From: an uncultured Pelagibacteraceae bacterium
GTDB taxonomy: Bacteria; Pseudomonadota; Alphaproteobacteria; Pelagibacterales; Pelagibacteraceae
Direction: 5' to 3'
Assembly: GCA_902626645.1 (NCBI GenBank)
Contig: CACOGC010000002.1
Coordinates: 1-64,000 of the forward strand
Length of the DNA: 64,000 nucleotides
Shown here: piece after piece, positions 10,174-19,884 of the stretch
How the letters are laid out: every line of letters starts with the position of its first letter
Numbering within the stretch: the first letter of the stretch is position 1
The notes under the pieces: model-generated
Told to the model about the DNA's origin: nothing
Seen by the model: the letters and a program-made list of their open reading frames with translations, nothing else
Database searches by the model: none
Made by a program: the position numbers and the translations under genes

Positions 10174-11025
10174 ATGAGTGATATTGAAAAAGTAAAAAAA
10201 CTTAGAGAGGCAACAGGTGCAGGATTTAAAGATTGTAATTTAGCAATTAAAGAATCTGGAGGTGATTTAGATAAAGCTGTTGAAATTTTAAGAGTAAAAG
10301 GAATTTCAAAAGCCTCCAAAAAAATGTCAAGAGATGCAAAAGAAGGAGTTGTTGCGATTAGTGGAGGTGAAAATAAGACATCAATTATAGAGGTAAATTG
10401 TGAAACAGATTTTGTCGCAAAAAATGATGATTTTATTAATTTTGTCAAAGAATTGAGTGAACTTAACAATCAAAATAATTCAGATGTCGAAAAATTAAAA
10501 AAATCTAAAATGAAAAATGATATTACTGTCGAAGAAAATTTAGTTGCTTTGATTGCTAAGATTGGAGAAAAAATTACAATTGGTAAAACAAAAACAATTT
10601 CAAATTCTTCTTCAATAAATTATCAGTATTTACATACTGTGGTGAAAGATAATTTAGCTAAATTAGCAGTTATAGTTTCATTAGAAACTAAAAATAATTC
10701 TGATATTGTAAAAACATTTGGCAAACAATTATCTATGCATATAGCAGCATCAAACCCTTTGGCTTTAGAGTCTAAGTTAATTGATAAAGCTATCATAGAT
10801 AAAGAACAGGAATTAGTTAATGAAGAACTTAAAAATTCAGGAAAAACGGAAGAAATTGCAAAAAAAATTAGTCTAGGTAAGATGAATAAATTTAAAGAGG
10901 AAAATGCTCTTTTAACGCAAGCTTGGGTTATGGAACCAAAAAAAAAAGTTCAAGATGTTTTAAAAGAACTTGCTATTAATGATTTAAAGATCAAGGAGTT
11001 TAGTAGAATTAAAATAGGGGAATAA
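10174..11025 (+). CDS. tsf: Elongation factor Ts
   Basis: Nucleotide exchange factor for EF-Tu, 283 residues. The N-terminal UBA-like domain has [13 protein letters not shown] and the core has the ETDFVAKND motif that contacts EF-Tu. Gene order rpsB-tsf is universal; here frr follows directly on the next base instead of pyrH. Confidence 0.97.
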   Translation: MSDIEKVKKLREATGAGFKDCNLAIKESGGDLDKAVEILRVKGISKASKKMSRDAKEGVVAISGGENKTSIIEVNCETDFVAKNDDFINFVKELSELNNQNNSDVEKLKKSKMKNDITVEENLVALIAKIGEKITIGKTKTISNSSSINYQYLHTVVKDNLAKLAVIVSLETKNNSDIVKTFGKQLSMHIAASNPLALESKLIDKAIIDKEQELVNEELKNSGKTEEIAKKISLGKMNKFKEENALLTQAWVMEPKKKVQDVLKELAINDLKIKEFSRIKIGE

Positions 11026-11577
11026 ATGTTTGATGAAAAATCACATAGCCTCAAAATGGATAAATCTATAGAAGCTTTTTCAAAAGAATTATCATCATTA
11101 CGAACTGGTCGAGCAAACGCTGCAATGCTAGATATTGTTAGAGTGGATGTTTATGGTCAACAAATGCCAATAAATCAAATTGGAAGTATAACAACACCAG
11201 AACCGAGAATGATTAATGTTCAGGTTTGGGATCAAAATAATGTTCCTTTGGTTGATGCAGCTATAAAAAAATCTGAATTAGGTTTAAATCCGCAAATTGA
11301 TGGTCAATTAATTAGATTGCCAGTACCAGAGCTTAATGAGGAGAGAAGAAACGAGTTAAAAAAATTGATTAAATCTATGGGTGAAAAATGTAAAATTTCT
11401 ATTCGAAATATCCGAAGAGATGCAAATGAGGAACTTAAAAAACTTTTAAAATCTAAAGAAATTGGTGAAGATGAAGAAAAATCTTTTGAAAAAAACGTTC
11501 AAAACATTACTGATAAGCATATTCAAATTGTTGATGAAAAAGTTTCTTCAAAAGAAAAAGAAATAATGACCATATGA
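11026..11577 (+). CDS. frr: Ribosome recycling factor
   Basis: Splits post-termination ribosomes together with EF-G. 183 residues, the normal length (about 185). Recognisable segments are LSSLRTGRANAAMLD near residue 25, the YGQQMPINQIGSIT segment and the basic C-terminal helix RNIRRDANEELKK. ATG follows the tsf stop immediately and the end overlaps uppS by 4 bases. Confidence 0.97.
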   Translation: MFDEKSHSLKMDKSIEAFSKELSSLRTGRANAAMLDIVRVDVYGQQMPINQIGSITTPEPRMINVQVWDQNNVPLVDAAIKKSELGLNPQIDGQLIRLPVPELNEERRNELKKLIKSMGEKCKISIRNIRRDANEELKKLLKSKEIGEDEEKSFEKNVQNITDKHIQIVDEKVSSKEKEIMTI

Positions 11578-12248
11578 ACCCATTAAATCATGTAGCCATT
11601 ATCATGGATGGTAATGGAAGATGGGGTTTAAAATTTAGAAATTCTAGGAACGCAGGCCATAAGGAAGGCTTAAAAACAGTTGAAACAATAATTAAATCCT
11701 CAATTAAAAATAAGATTAAGTTCCTAACACTATATGCTTTTTCTACTGAAAATTGGAAAAGACCAAAAAAGGAAATCAATTATCTTTTTAAATTATTAGA
11801 AAATTTCTTAACAAAGAGACTTGATGACATTAATAGACAAAATATAAGAATTAAAATTTTAGGCTATAAAAAATTTTCAAAAAAATTGAATGATCTGTTG
11901 AACTTTGCAGAAAAAAAAACGATAAAAAATTCAAAATTGCAAATTAACTTGGCTTTAAATTATGGCTCAAAACTAGAAATTATAAATGCTTTAAAAAAAA
12001 TAAAAAAAAAAAAGATTATTATTAATGAAAAAAACCTAGAAAAACACCTTCAAACCAAAAATATTCCAGACCCAGATATATTAATCAGGACTGGCAATAC
12101 AAAAAGATTAAGTAATTTCTTATTATGGCAACTTGCGTATTCAGAAATTTTCTTTGAAAAAAAATTGTGGCCAGCGTTTACTGAAAAAGATTATAAAAAA
12201 ATTATTAAAGAGTATAGAAATATTAAAAGAAATTTTGGTAGAATATGA
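11574..12248 (+). CDS. uppS: Undecaprenyl diphosphate synthase
   Basis: Cis-prenyltransferase that makes the C55 carrier for peptidoglycan and other envelope polymers. 224 residues with HVAIIMDGNGRWG at the N-terminus (catalytic Asp), the GH near residue 29, TLYAFSTENWKRP and the DILIRTGNTKRLSNFLLWQ block. The gene carries an uninterrupted run of 12 A at 12002-12013 in a lysine-rich loop. It overlaps frr and cdsA by 4 bases each. Confidence 0.95.
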   Translation: MNPLNHVAIIMDGNGRWGLKFRNSRNAGHKEGLKTVETIIKSSIKNKIKFLTLYAFSTENWKRPKKEINYLFKLLENFLTKRLDDINRQNIRIKILGYKKFSKKLNDLLNFAEKKTIKNSKLQINLALNYGSKLEIINALKKIKKKKIIINEKNLEKHLQTKNIPDPDILIRTGNTKRLSNFLLWQLAYSEIFFEKKLWPAFTEKDYKKIIKEYRNIKRNFGRI

Positions 12249-12919
12249 TCAGCAATGAATTACAAAAAAGAATTCTTAGTTCAATAATTTTGATACCAGT
12301 ATCATTTTTTTTTATTATTCAGGGATATTTAACTTTTATATTTTTTTTGAGTTTAATTTTTTTGGTAACAAGTTTGGAGTGGTTCAAAATGACAAGAGGT
12401 AAAGATCTACTTAGAATTTGTGGGTTATTTTTTTTATTTTTTTCTTTTTTTTCGACAGTTTATCTTAGACAATATATAAGTTTAGATTTCTTTCTATTTT
12501 TGATTATAGTTTGTATCTTCACTGATACTGGTGGTTATATCTTTGGAAAAATATTTAAGGGACCTAAATTAACCAAAGTAAGTCCAAAAAAAACATACTC
12601 AGGGGTTATTGGAAGTTTTATAATTTCATTATTGTTTGGATTAATCTATATTAAATATTTTGGCAAAAAAAGTAAAATTCTTTTAGAAACAGATCCAATA
12701 TTCATAATTTTATTAATTCTATTTATTTCATTAGTAAGTCAAATAGGTGATTTAATTATTTCATATTTCAAAAGAAAAGCTAAATTAAAAGATACTGGAA
12801 AAATTTTGCCAGGCCACGGAGGTTTTTTAGATAGAATCGATGGCATAATTTTCGTAATGCCAATAACATATCTTTGCATATTACCTACTTTAATTAACAA
12901 ATTAAATCTTATCAAATAA
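12245..12919 (+). CDS. cdsA: Phosphatidate cytidylyltransferase
   Basis: Integral membrane enzyme making CDP-diacylglycerol for phospholipid synthesis. 224 residues, short compared with about 270-285 in E. coli, with about six hydrophobic segments. The CDS signature is clear toward the C-terminus: SQIGDLIISYFKRKAKLKD, then LPGHGGFLDRIDG. The N-terminal membrane part is the abbreviated portion. It overlaps uppS by 4 bases and shares one base with dxr (TAATG). Confidence 0.92.
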   Translation: MISNELQKRILSSIILIPVSFFFIIQGYLTFIFFLSLIFLVTSLEWFKMTRGKDLLRICGLFFLFFSFFSTVYLRQYISLDFFLFLIIVCIFTDTGGYIFGKIFKGPKLTKVSPKKTYSGVIGSFIISLLFGLIYIKYFGKKSKILLETDPIFIILLILFISLVSQIGDLIISYFKRKAKLKDTGKILPGHGGFLDRIDGIIFVMPITYLCILPTLINKLNLIK

Positions 12920-14082
12920 TGAAAAAAAAAATTGCTATTCTTGGTTCTACTGGCTCAATAGGAAAAACGTTAATTAACATAATTAAAAAAGATAAAAAAA
13001 ATTTTGAAATAATTCTTCTATCAGCAGATGAAAATTATAAAGAACTTTTAAAACAAGCTAAACTTTTTAAAGTTAAGAACCTGATTATTACTAACATAAA
13101 AAGTTTTAACAAAATTCAAAAAGATAATTATTCAAAAAAAATTAAAATTTATAATAATTTTAATAAGCTTGAAAAGATCTTTAAAAAAAAGATTGATTAT
13201 ACAATGAATTCTATTTCAGGGATACAGGGACTAAAACCTACGATTGAAATTATCAAATACACAAAAAAAATTGCGATTGCAAACAAAGAGGCAATTATAT
13301 GTGGATGGGACTTAATTGAAAAAAAATTAAATAAACATAAAACTAAATTTGTACCTGTGGACTCAGAACATTTTTCTATTTGGTATGCATTACAAGATAT
13401 TGAAAAAAATCTGATAGAGAAAATATATTTAACAGCATCAGGTGGGCCATTTTTAGATAAATCTATTAAAAAATTAAAAAAGGTAAATATAAAGCAAGTT
13501 ACAAATCATCCTAATTGGAAAATGGGGAAAAAAATATCAACAGACTCTGCAACTATGATTAATAAAGTATTTGAAGTTATTGAGGCAAAGAAGATATTTA
13601 AAATTCCATATAATAAATTGGCAATCATAATTCATCCAAAATCTTATGTGCATGCTATAATTAAATTCAGAAATGGCCTAACTAAAATAATTGTACATGA
13701 CACTAATATGAAAATTCCAATTTTTAATTCTTTGCATTCATCAAAAAAAATTATCAATTCGAAAAAATTAAATTTTAAAATTCTTAATAATTTAGATTTT
13801 AGAGATATAAACTCCAAAAAATTTCCATTAATTAAAGTCCTTAAAATGTTAAGTAATAATACTTCGTTATTTGAAACTATTTTGGTGTCAATTAATGACA
13901 AATTTGTAGAATTATTTTTGAGGAATAAGATTAAATTTACTGATATTTCAAAAAAAATGAATAAAATACTCAATTTGTATAGCTTTAAAAAATATAAAAA
14001 AATTAAACCAAAAAATATTGAAGAAATTGTAGAAGTGAATACTAAAATTAAAAATGAAATAGAATATTTAATAACAAAATAG
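12919..14082 (+). CDS. dxr: 1-deoxy-D-xylulose 5-phosphate reductoisomerase
   Basis: Second step of the MEP isoprenoid pathway; other MEP genes (ispDF) lie at 35858-36964. 387 residues. The NADPH-binding start GSTGSIGKT, the metal/substrate motifs PVDSEHFSIW and TASGGPF, and the NHPNWKMGKKISTDSATM loop are all present. It is followed after two bases by bamA, where many alphaproteobacteria have the site-2 protease gene rseP. Confidence 0.95.
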   Translation: MKKKIAILGSTGSIGKTLINIIKKDKKNFEIILLSADENYKELLKQAKLFKVKNLIITNIKSFNKIQKDNYSKKIKIYNNFNKLEKIFKKKIDYTMNSISGIQGLKPTIEIIKYTKKIAIANKEAIICGWDLIEKKLNKHKTKFVPVDSEHFSIWYALQDIEKNLIEKIYLTASGGPFLDKSIKKLKKVNIKQVTNHPNWKMGKKISTDSATMINKVFEVIEAKKIFKIPYNKLAIIIHPKSYVHAIIKFRNGLTKIIVHDTNMKIPIFNSLHSSKKIINSKKLNFKILNNLDFRDINSKKFPLIKVLKMLSNNTSLFETILVSINDKFVELFLRNKIKFTDISKKMNKILNLYSFKKYKKIKPKNIEEIVEVNTKIKNEIEYLITK

Positions 14083-14084
14083 AT

Positions 14085-16331
14085 ATGATTAAAACATTAT
14101 ATAAAATTTTTTTATTTTTAATCTTTTTCACCTTTTTTTTTAGCTCATGGGTTAGAGCAGAAATAATTGATAAAATAAATATTGAAGGAAATGTTCGAAT
14201 TTCAAATGAAACAATCAAAATGTTTGCTGACGTATCCATAGGAGATGATTTATCAAAAAATGATTTAAACCAATTGTTAAAAAAGTTGTATAATACAAAT
14301 TTTTTTGAAACGGTTTCCGTAAAATTATCTAATACAATTTTAAATATTAAGGTAATAGAAAATCCAATAATACAGAACGTTAGTTATGAGGGAATTAAAT
14401 CATCTCAAATGTTGGAAGATTTAAAAGAAAAAATTGAATTAAAATCTAGATCTTCTTTTAATGAATTACTACTGAATAAAGATAAAGGGCAAATAAAAAG
14501 TTTTTTAAAAGAAAGAGGTTATTATTTTTCGAAGGTAGAAACCTCAGTTGAAGAATTAGTAGATAACAAAATTAATCTTTCATACAAAATTAATCTTGGT
14601 GAAAAAGCAAAAATACAAAAGATTACATTTATAGGCAATAAGATTTTTAAAGATAAGAAATTGAAAGGTGTAATTTTAAGTGAGGAATATAAACCGTGGA
14701 AATTTTTATCTGGTAAGAAATTTTTGAATGAGTCGATAATTAAATATGACGAAAGATTATTGAAAAATTTTTATTTGAATAAAGGTTACTACAACGTTGT
14801 TATAAATTCTTCTTTTGCAAAAATATTAAATAATCAATCCTTTGAATTAATTTTTAATATTGATGCAAATTCTAAATTACTTTTTGGAGATTTAAAAATT
14901 GATTTACCGAGTGATTTCTCTAAATCCAATTATGAAGAAGTAGAGAAATTTTTCAAAAAATTAGAAAATGAACCATATTCAATAAATCGAATTGAAGATA
15001 TTGTAGAAAAAATTGAAACGATTACAATTAATGAGCAATTTGAGTCAGTCCAAGCGAAAGTAACAGAAAATATAGTCTCTAATAAAATTAATTTAAATTT
15101 TAAGATTGAAGAGATGGAAAGATTTTTTATTGAAAAAATAAATATTCTTGGAAACAACATTACCAGAGAGACAGTAATTAGAAATCAAATTGAAATTGAT
15201 GAAGGTGACCCTTTTAATCAAATTCTTTATGCAAAATCATTAAATAATATTAAAGCATTAAATTTTTTTGAAAATGTAGAAGGAGAAATTTTAGATGGAA
15301 ATGAATTCAATACTAAAATTATAAATATCAATATTATCGAAAAAGCCACTGGTGAAATTTTTGCAGGTGTCGGTACAGGAACTGATGGCTCAAGTTTTTC
15401 TTTTGGTATAAAAGAAAACAACTATTTAGGAAGAGGTGTTAAGGTTGATAGTAACTTGAATGTTTCAAATGAGAGAATTAAAGGTAAATTTTTAGTTTCA
15501 AATCCTAATTATAAAAATTCTGACAAGAATTTAGATCTTTCACTAGAAGCAACTTCTATTGATAGATTGGGAACATCTGGATACAAATCTAATGTTACCG
15601 GTTTCTCGATAGGAACTCAGTTTGAATATTTAGATGATTTAAGATTTGGATTATCAACAAGAAATACAATAGAACAAATGGATGTTGACTCTAGTGCATC
15701 AGCTAGACAAAAAAAACAAGATGGAAGTTATTTTGATAGTTTTATTGGTCTAGATTTTTTTTACGATAAAAGAAATCAAAAATATCAAACGACAAGCGGC
15801 TTTTTTAATAATTACAATGTAAATATACCTATTTTAAGTGAAACTAACACATTAACTAATAATTATAGTTATAAAATTTTTAAAGAATTATATGAAAATA
15901 ATGTTTCTACATTTGCATTTTCACTTAAAGGTGCGAGTTCTTTAAGTGGTGATGATATAAAATTATCTGAAAGATTATATATTCCAGGAAGAAAATTAAG
16001 AGGTTTTGAGTCTGGCAAAATCGGACCTAAGGATGGGAGTGACTTCATAGGAGGTAATTATGTTTCAACAATTAATGCAACTACAACAATACCTAAAATA
16101 TTAGAAAATGTTCAAAGTGTGGACATAGTTCTATTTGCAGATGCAGCTAATATATGGGGAGTAGACTATGATAGTTCTTTGGATAAAAATGGCATCAGAA
16201 GTTCAGTGGGTGTTGGATTGGATTGGTTAACACCAGTTGGTCCATTGACATTCTCATTTGCTCAGCCTATTACAAAAGAGTCTACTGATATTGAGGAGAC
16301 ATTTAGATTTAACATAGGTACAAGTTTTTAA
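14085..16331 (+). CDS. bamA: Outer membrane protein assembly factor BamA
   Basis: Outer-membrane Omp85 protein that inserts beta-barrel proteins. 748 residues: a signal peptide (about 1-25, ending WVRA), POTRA repeats over roughly 25-345, and a C-terminal beta-barrel with the RGFESGKIGP and VGVGLDWLTPVGPLTFSFA motifs, ending in aromatic Phe as barrel proteins do. It is followed by skp with one shared base (TAATG). Confidence 0.95.
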   Translation: MIKTLYKIFLFLIFFTFFFSSWVRAEIIDKINIEGNVRISNETIKMFADVSIGDDLSKNDLNQLLKKLYNTNFFETVSVKLSNTILNIKVIENPIIQNVSYEGIKSSQMLEDLKEKIELKSRSSFNELLLNKDKGQIKSFLKERGYYFSKVETSVEELVDNKINLSYKINLGEKAKIQKITFIGNKIFKDKKLKGVILSEEYKPWKFLSGKKFLNESIIKYDERLLKNFYLNKGYYNVVINSSFAKILNNQSFELIFNIDANSKLLFGDLKIDLPSDFSKSNYEEVEKFFKKLENEPYSINRIEDIVEKIETITINEQFESVQAKVTENIVSNKINLNFKIEEMERFFIEKINILGNNITRETVIRNQIEIDEGDPFNQILYAKSLNNIKALNFFENVEGEILDGNEFNTKIININIIEKATGEIFAGVGTGTDGSSFSFGIKENNYLGRGVKVDSNLNVSNERIKGKFLVSNPNYKNSDKNLDLSLEATSIDRLGTSGYKSNVTGFSIGTQFEYLDDLRFGLSTRNTIEQMDVDSSASARQKKQDGSYFDSFIGLDFFYDKRNQKYQTTSGFFNNYNVNIPILSETNTLTNNYSYKIFKELYENNVSTFAFSLKGASSLSGDDIKLSERLYIPGRKLRGFESGKIGPKDGSDFIGGNYVSTINATTTIPKILENVQSVDIVLFADAANIWGVDYDSSLDKNGIRSSVGVGLDWLTPVGPLTFSFAQPITKESTDIEETFRFNIGTSF

Positions 16332-16843
16332 TGTTTTTTATAAAAAAAATTTCCACTATATTGATAGTGTTGATGATTTTTATTTCATCATCAAATAGTG
16401 AGGAACAAATTGTTTATTTAGATCTTGACAATGTAGTAACTAATACAAAAGCTGGTAAATCCATTTTAAGTAAACTTGAAAAATCTAAAAAATCAGCATT
16501 GTTAGAATTTGAAAAAAAAGAAAAGGATTTAAGAAAAATTGAGGAAGAAATTAAAAAACAAAAAAATGTAATCTCAGAAGATGAGTATAAAAAAAGATTA
16601 GTTGAATTTAGAAAAGAAATTTCTAAATTTCGACAAGAAAAACAAAAAGTAGTAACTGAATTTAATCAAAAAAAAAAAATAGAATTTGGTGAATTTTTTA
16701 AAAAGATAACGCCAATCATTGAGCAATATGTAAATGAAAAAAAAATCGATATTGTTCTTGATAAAAAAAATATTTTTTTAGCATCAAAAAAAAAAGATAT
16801 TACACAAGAAATTATAAACATAATTGACACCAAGATTAAATGA
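16331..16843 (+). CDS. skp: OmpH/Skp-family periplasmic chaperone
   Basis: 170 residues: an N-terminal hydrophobic signal segment (about 5-23), then a short beta segment (IVYLDLDNVV) and a long, highly charged coiled coil (about 50-125), the architecture of the trimeric Skp/OmpH chaperone. Its position directly after bamA and before the lipid A genes supports the call. Sequence identity in such coiled coils is low, so the assignment rests on architecture plus context. Confidence 0.85.
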   Translation: MFFIKKISTILIVLMIFISSSNSEEQIVYLDLDNVVTNTKAGKSILSKLEKSKKSALLEFEKKEKDLRKIEEEIKKQKNVISEDEYKKRLVEFRKEISKFRQEKQKVVTEFNQKKKIEFGEFFKKITPIIEQYVNEKKIDIVLDKKNIFLASKKKDITQEIINIIDTKIK

Positions 16844-17289
16844 AAACTTCTTTAAATAAAAAACAAATAATTGAACTATTGCCTCATCGTGAGCCAATGT
16901 TGTTGATTGATGAACTTCATGATATAAAAAAATTATCTTCAGCTACTGCTATTGTTAATGTAAAAAAAGATAGTTTTTTTGTTGATGGTCATTTTCCAGG
17001 TCAACCTGTTATGCCAGGCGTTTTAATTGTTGAGTCATTTGGTCAAGCTGCTGCTGCTTTGACTGCACATGGTTTGGATAAGTCAACATATGAAAATAAG
17101 TTAGTTTTTTTGATGGGAGTAGAAAAGGCAAGATTTAGAAATCCAGTTATTCCAGATTGTAAGTTAATTTTGAAAATAGAGGCTATTAGATCTCACGGGC
17201 GTGTTTGGAAATATAAGGGTGAGGCATTTGTTGATAATAAAAAAATGGCAGATGCAATATGGTCAGCTACAATTGTTGATAAGAAATAA
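16840..17289 (+). CDS. fabZ: 3-hydroxyacyl-ACP dehydratase FabZ
   Basis: Dehydrates 3-hydroxyacyl-ACP in fatty acid synthesis, and competes with LpxA/LpxD for 3-hydroxyacyl-ACP. 149 residues, usual length. The hot-dog fold motif is intact: LLPHREPMLLID, then VDGHFPGQPVMPGVLIVE with catalytic His51 and Glu65. It overlaps skp by 4 bases. It lies before lpxD, the reverse of the common lpxD-fabZ order. Confidence 0.95.
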   Translation: MKTSLNKKQIIELLPHREPMLLIDELHDIKKLSSATAIVNVKKDSFFVDGHFPGQPVMPGVLIVESFGQAAAALTAHGLDKSTYENKLVFLMGVEKARFRNPVIPDCKLILKIEAIRSHGRVWKYKGEAFVDNKKMADAIWSATIVDKK

Positions 17290-17340
17290 TTAGCAATAAT
17301 TCTTGATAACAGATCCTTGAACGCTTTGGTAAAAACAAAC

Positions 17341-18318
17341 ATGTCCAATCCCTTTTTTTTTAATTCTGGACCATTTTATATTTCTGAGATTTTAAAGTTA
17401 ATTGACACGAGTACTGACATAAAGGAAAAGCATAAAGTCAAAGATATAATGGATTTATTTAATGCTAAAAGTGAATGTATTACCTTCTTTCATTCAAAAA
17501 AATATAATGAAATGGCAAAGAAAACAAATGCTTCTTTTTGTATAACAACAAAAAATTTAAAAGATTATCTCCCAAATAATTGTACTGCAATTATTGTTGA
17601 TAATGTTTTGATCGCTACCTCAATTGTAACTCAGAAGTTTTATCCAAATTCAATTGAGGATGAATATGATAAATCAGCTATAGATATTAACAATACTCAA
17701 TTCAAAAATAAAGTTCAGTCAGGAAAAAATGTTTTAGTTGGAGACAATGTTAATATTGGAAAAAATTGTTTAATTGGGCACAATACAATTATTGAACGTA
17801 ACGTTCAGATTGGTGATAATTGTAAAATTGGATCAAATGTAATTTTAAGAAATTCTTTAATAAAAAATAACGTTACTATTTTGGATAACTGTGTCATTGG
17901 TAAAAAAGGTTTTGGTTTTTTTCCAGTAAAGAATAAAAACCAAAGATATCCACATATAGGTATTGTTGTAATAAATGAAAATTGTGAAATTGGGTGTGGT
18001 TCTACTATTGATCGTGGATCTTTATCAAATACAGAAATAGGTAAGAATACTTTTTTAGATAATCAAATTCATATAGCTCATAATGTAAAAATTGGTGAAA
18101 ATACAATTTTAGCTGGACAAGTTGGAATTGCTGGAAGCACAATTATAGGGAATAATGTAAAAATTGGTGGTCAAGCTGGTATATCTGGACATCTCAGAAT
18201 AGGTAATAATGTTGAAATTGGTGGTGGCAGTGGTGTTATAAAAGATATACCCGATAATGCAAAAGTTATGGGTTATCCAGCAAAAAGTATTAGGGAATTT
18301 TTAAAAGATTATAGATGA
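17341..18318 (+). CDS. lpxD: UDP-3-O-acylglucosamine N-acyltransferase
   Basis: Third step of lipid A synthesis, adding the N-linked 3-hydroxyacyl chain. About 325 residues: an N-terminal uridine-binding domain, then many hexapeptide repeats (NVNIGKNCLIGHNT and similar) forming a left-handed beta helix, with the HIAHNVKIGENT motif carrying the catalytic His. I prefer the ATG at 17341, since the protein then begins with the family-like MSNPFFFNSGPF; the upstream in-frame TTG at 17317 would add eight non-conserved residues. It overlaps lpxA by 4 bases. Confidence 0.92.
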   Translation: MSNPFFFNSGPFYISEILKLIDTSTDIKEKHKVKDIMDLFNAKSECITFFHSKKYNEMAKKTNASFCITTKNLKDYLPNNCTAIIVDNVLIATSIVTQKFYPNSIEDEYDKSAIDINNTQFKNKVQSGKNVLVGDNVNIGKNCLIGHNTIIERNVQIGDNCKIGSNVILRNSLIKNNVTILDNCVIGKKGFGFFPVKNKNQRYPHIGIVVINENCEIGCGSTIDRGSLSNTEIGKNTFLDNQIHIAHNVKIGENTILAGQVGIAGSTIIGNNVKIGGQAGISGHLRIGNNVEIGGGSGVIKDIPDNAKVMGYPAKSIREFLKDYR

Positions 18319-19097
18319 TACATAAAACTGCCATTGTTGATCCAAATTCTAAAATATCATCTAATGTAGAGATTGGTCCTTATTCAGTAATCGGTCCAAA
18401 TGTTGAGGTAGGAGAAAATACAATTATCCAATCTAATGTTAGTATCGTGGGAAACACTAAGATTGGGAAAAAAAATAAGATATATCCATTTGCATCTATT
18501 GGAAATGATCCTCAAGATCTAAAATTTAATGGTGAGAGTACTAAATTAGAAATTGGAGATAACAATAAAATTAGAGAATATGTAACAATAAATCCAGGTA
18601 CTAAAGGTGGGGGTGGAATTACTAAAATTGGTAATGGGTGTTTATTTATGGTCTCTTCACATATAGCACATGATTGCTTAGTCGAGGACAATGTAATACT
18701 GGCAAATAATGTTCCTCTTGGTGGACATGCACATATTGAGCAAAATGTAATAATTGGAGGTAATTCAGCTGTGCAACAATTTACTAGAGTGGGTAAGTTT
18801 GCAATGATAGGTGGAATGTGTGGTGTTGTAAGAGATATCATCCCTTATGCGATGGTTCACGGAAACAGAAGTATTCTTCAGGGTTTAAATTTAATTGGAT
18901 TAAGAAGAAAAAATATACCAAATAAAGAAATCTTAGTTTTAAGTGAAGCATATAAAGAAATCTTTAAAAACGAAAATTTGACGGAAAATTTGAAAAATTT
19001 AAGTGCCGAGATCAAAAAAAATGATCTTGTAAAAGACGTCGTTGAATTTTTAGAAAAAGATAAAAAAAGACCAATATGCACGCCTTTTTCAAAATAA
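18315..19097 (+). CDS. lpxA: UDP-N-acetylglucosamine O-acyltransferase
   Basis: First committed step of lipid A synthesis. 260 residues of hexapeptide-repeat beta helix followed by a C-terminal helical domain. The HIAHDC motif places the catalytic His at residue 119, and GNDPQDLKF and VGGHAHIEQ-like blocks are present (seen as LGGHAHIEQ). It is embedded between lpxD and lpxI. Confidence 0.95.
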   Translation: MIHKTAIVDPNSKISSNVEIGPYSVIGPNVEVGENTIIQSNVSIVGNTKIGKKNKIYPFASIGNDPQDLKFNGESTKLEIGDNNKIREYVTINPGTKGGGGITKIGNGCLFMVSSHIAHDCLVEDNVILANNVPLGGHAHIEQNVIIGGNSAVQQFTRVGKFAMIGGMCGVVRDIIPYAMVHGNRSILQGLNLIGLRRKNIPNKEILVLSEAYKEIFKNENLTENLKNLSAEIKKNDLVKDVVEFLEKDKKRPICTPFSK

Positions 19098-19098
19098 A

Positions 19099-19884
19099 AT
19101 GATAGGTTTGTTTTTAGGTGATACAGATTTTTCAAAAATAGTCCTTAAAAAAATAAAAAAACTAAAAAAAAAATACTTTATAATTGATTTTTCCAAAAAT
19201 AATGATTTTGCTAAAGAAAAAAATTCACACAGAATAAGTATAGGAAAATTTGGAAAAATTATTGATTTAATTAAAAAGCAAAAATCAAATAAAGTCCTTT
19301 TTGCTGGGAAAATTGCTAAACCAAAATTTTCTACATTGAGATTAGATTTAAAAGGTATTTATTACATGCCAAGTATTATAAAAGCTGCTAAATTAGGAGA
19401 TGCAGCTATAATTAAAGCCATAATTGAAATCCTTAAAAATGAAAAAATTGATGTTATAAGCTCAATTCATTTCAATCCTGAGTTAACCTGTAAAAAAGGT
19501 TTACATACAAAGATAAAACCTTCTCGATCAGATATTAAATCAATCAATAGAGGTATAAAATATTTAGCTAAAACAAATAGTTATGATCATATTCAAGCAA
19601 TAGCAGTAAGAGATAATAAGATAATAGCAAAAGAAGACAATAGAGGTACCAAAACAATGATGTCTAAATTAAAAAATAACTCAGGTTGTATTTTAATCAA
19701 ATTTCCCAAAAAAAAACAAGATTTGAGAATGGATTTACCAACAATAGGAATACAAACCATAAAAGATTGTAAAAAATATGGATTAAAAGGAATAGTTCTT
19801 AAATCAAAAAAAAATATCTTTTTAGATAAATCTAAAAGTATTGAATTTGCAAACAAAAATAAAATTTTTATTTTAATAAGATGA
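19099..19884 (+). CDS. lpxI: UDP-2,3-diacylglucosamine pyrophosphatase LpxI
   Basis: Hydrolyses UDP-2,3-diacylglucosamine to lipid X; LpxI is the alphaproteobacterial substitute for LpxH. 261 residues, typical of the family. Recognisable parts are LGDAAIIKAII, AIAVRDNKIIAKED and the DLPTIGIQTIKDCKKYGLKG block near the C-terminus. Location between lpxA and lpxB is diagnostic. The last bases overlap lpxB by 4. Confidence 0.9.
   Translation: MIGLFLGDTDFSKIVLKKIKKLKKKYFIIDFSKNNDFAKEKNSHRISIGKFGKIIDLIKKQKSNKVLFAGKIAKPKFSTLRLDLKGIYYMPSIIKAAKLGDAAIIKAIIEILKNEKIDVISSIHFNPELTCKKGLHTKIKPSRSDIKSINRGIKYLAKTNSYDHIQAIAVRDNKIIAKEDNRGTKTMMSKLKNNSGCILIKFPKKKQDLRMDLPTIGIQTIKDCKKYGLKGIVLKSKKNIFLDKSKSIEFANKNKIFILIR

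Noticed and set aside
17317-17340. TTG start for lpxD at 17317
   Set aside because: It adds eight residues not expected in the family; the ATG at 17341 gives the conserved N-terminus.
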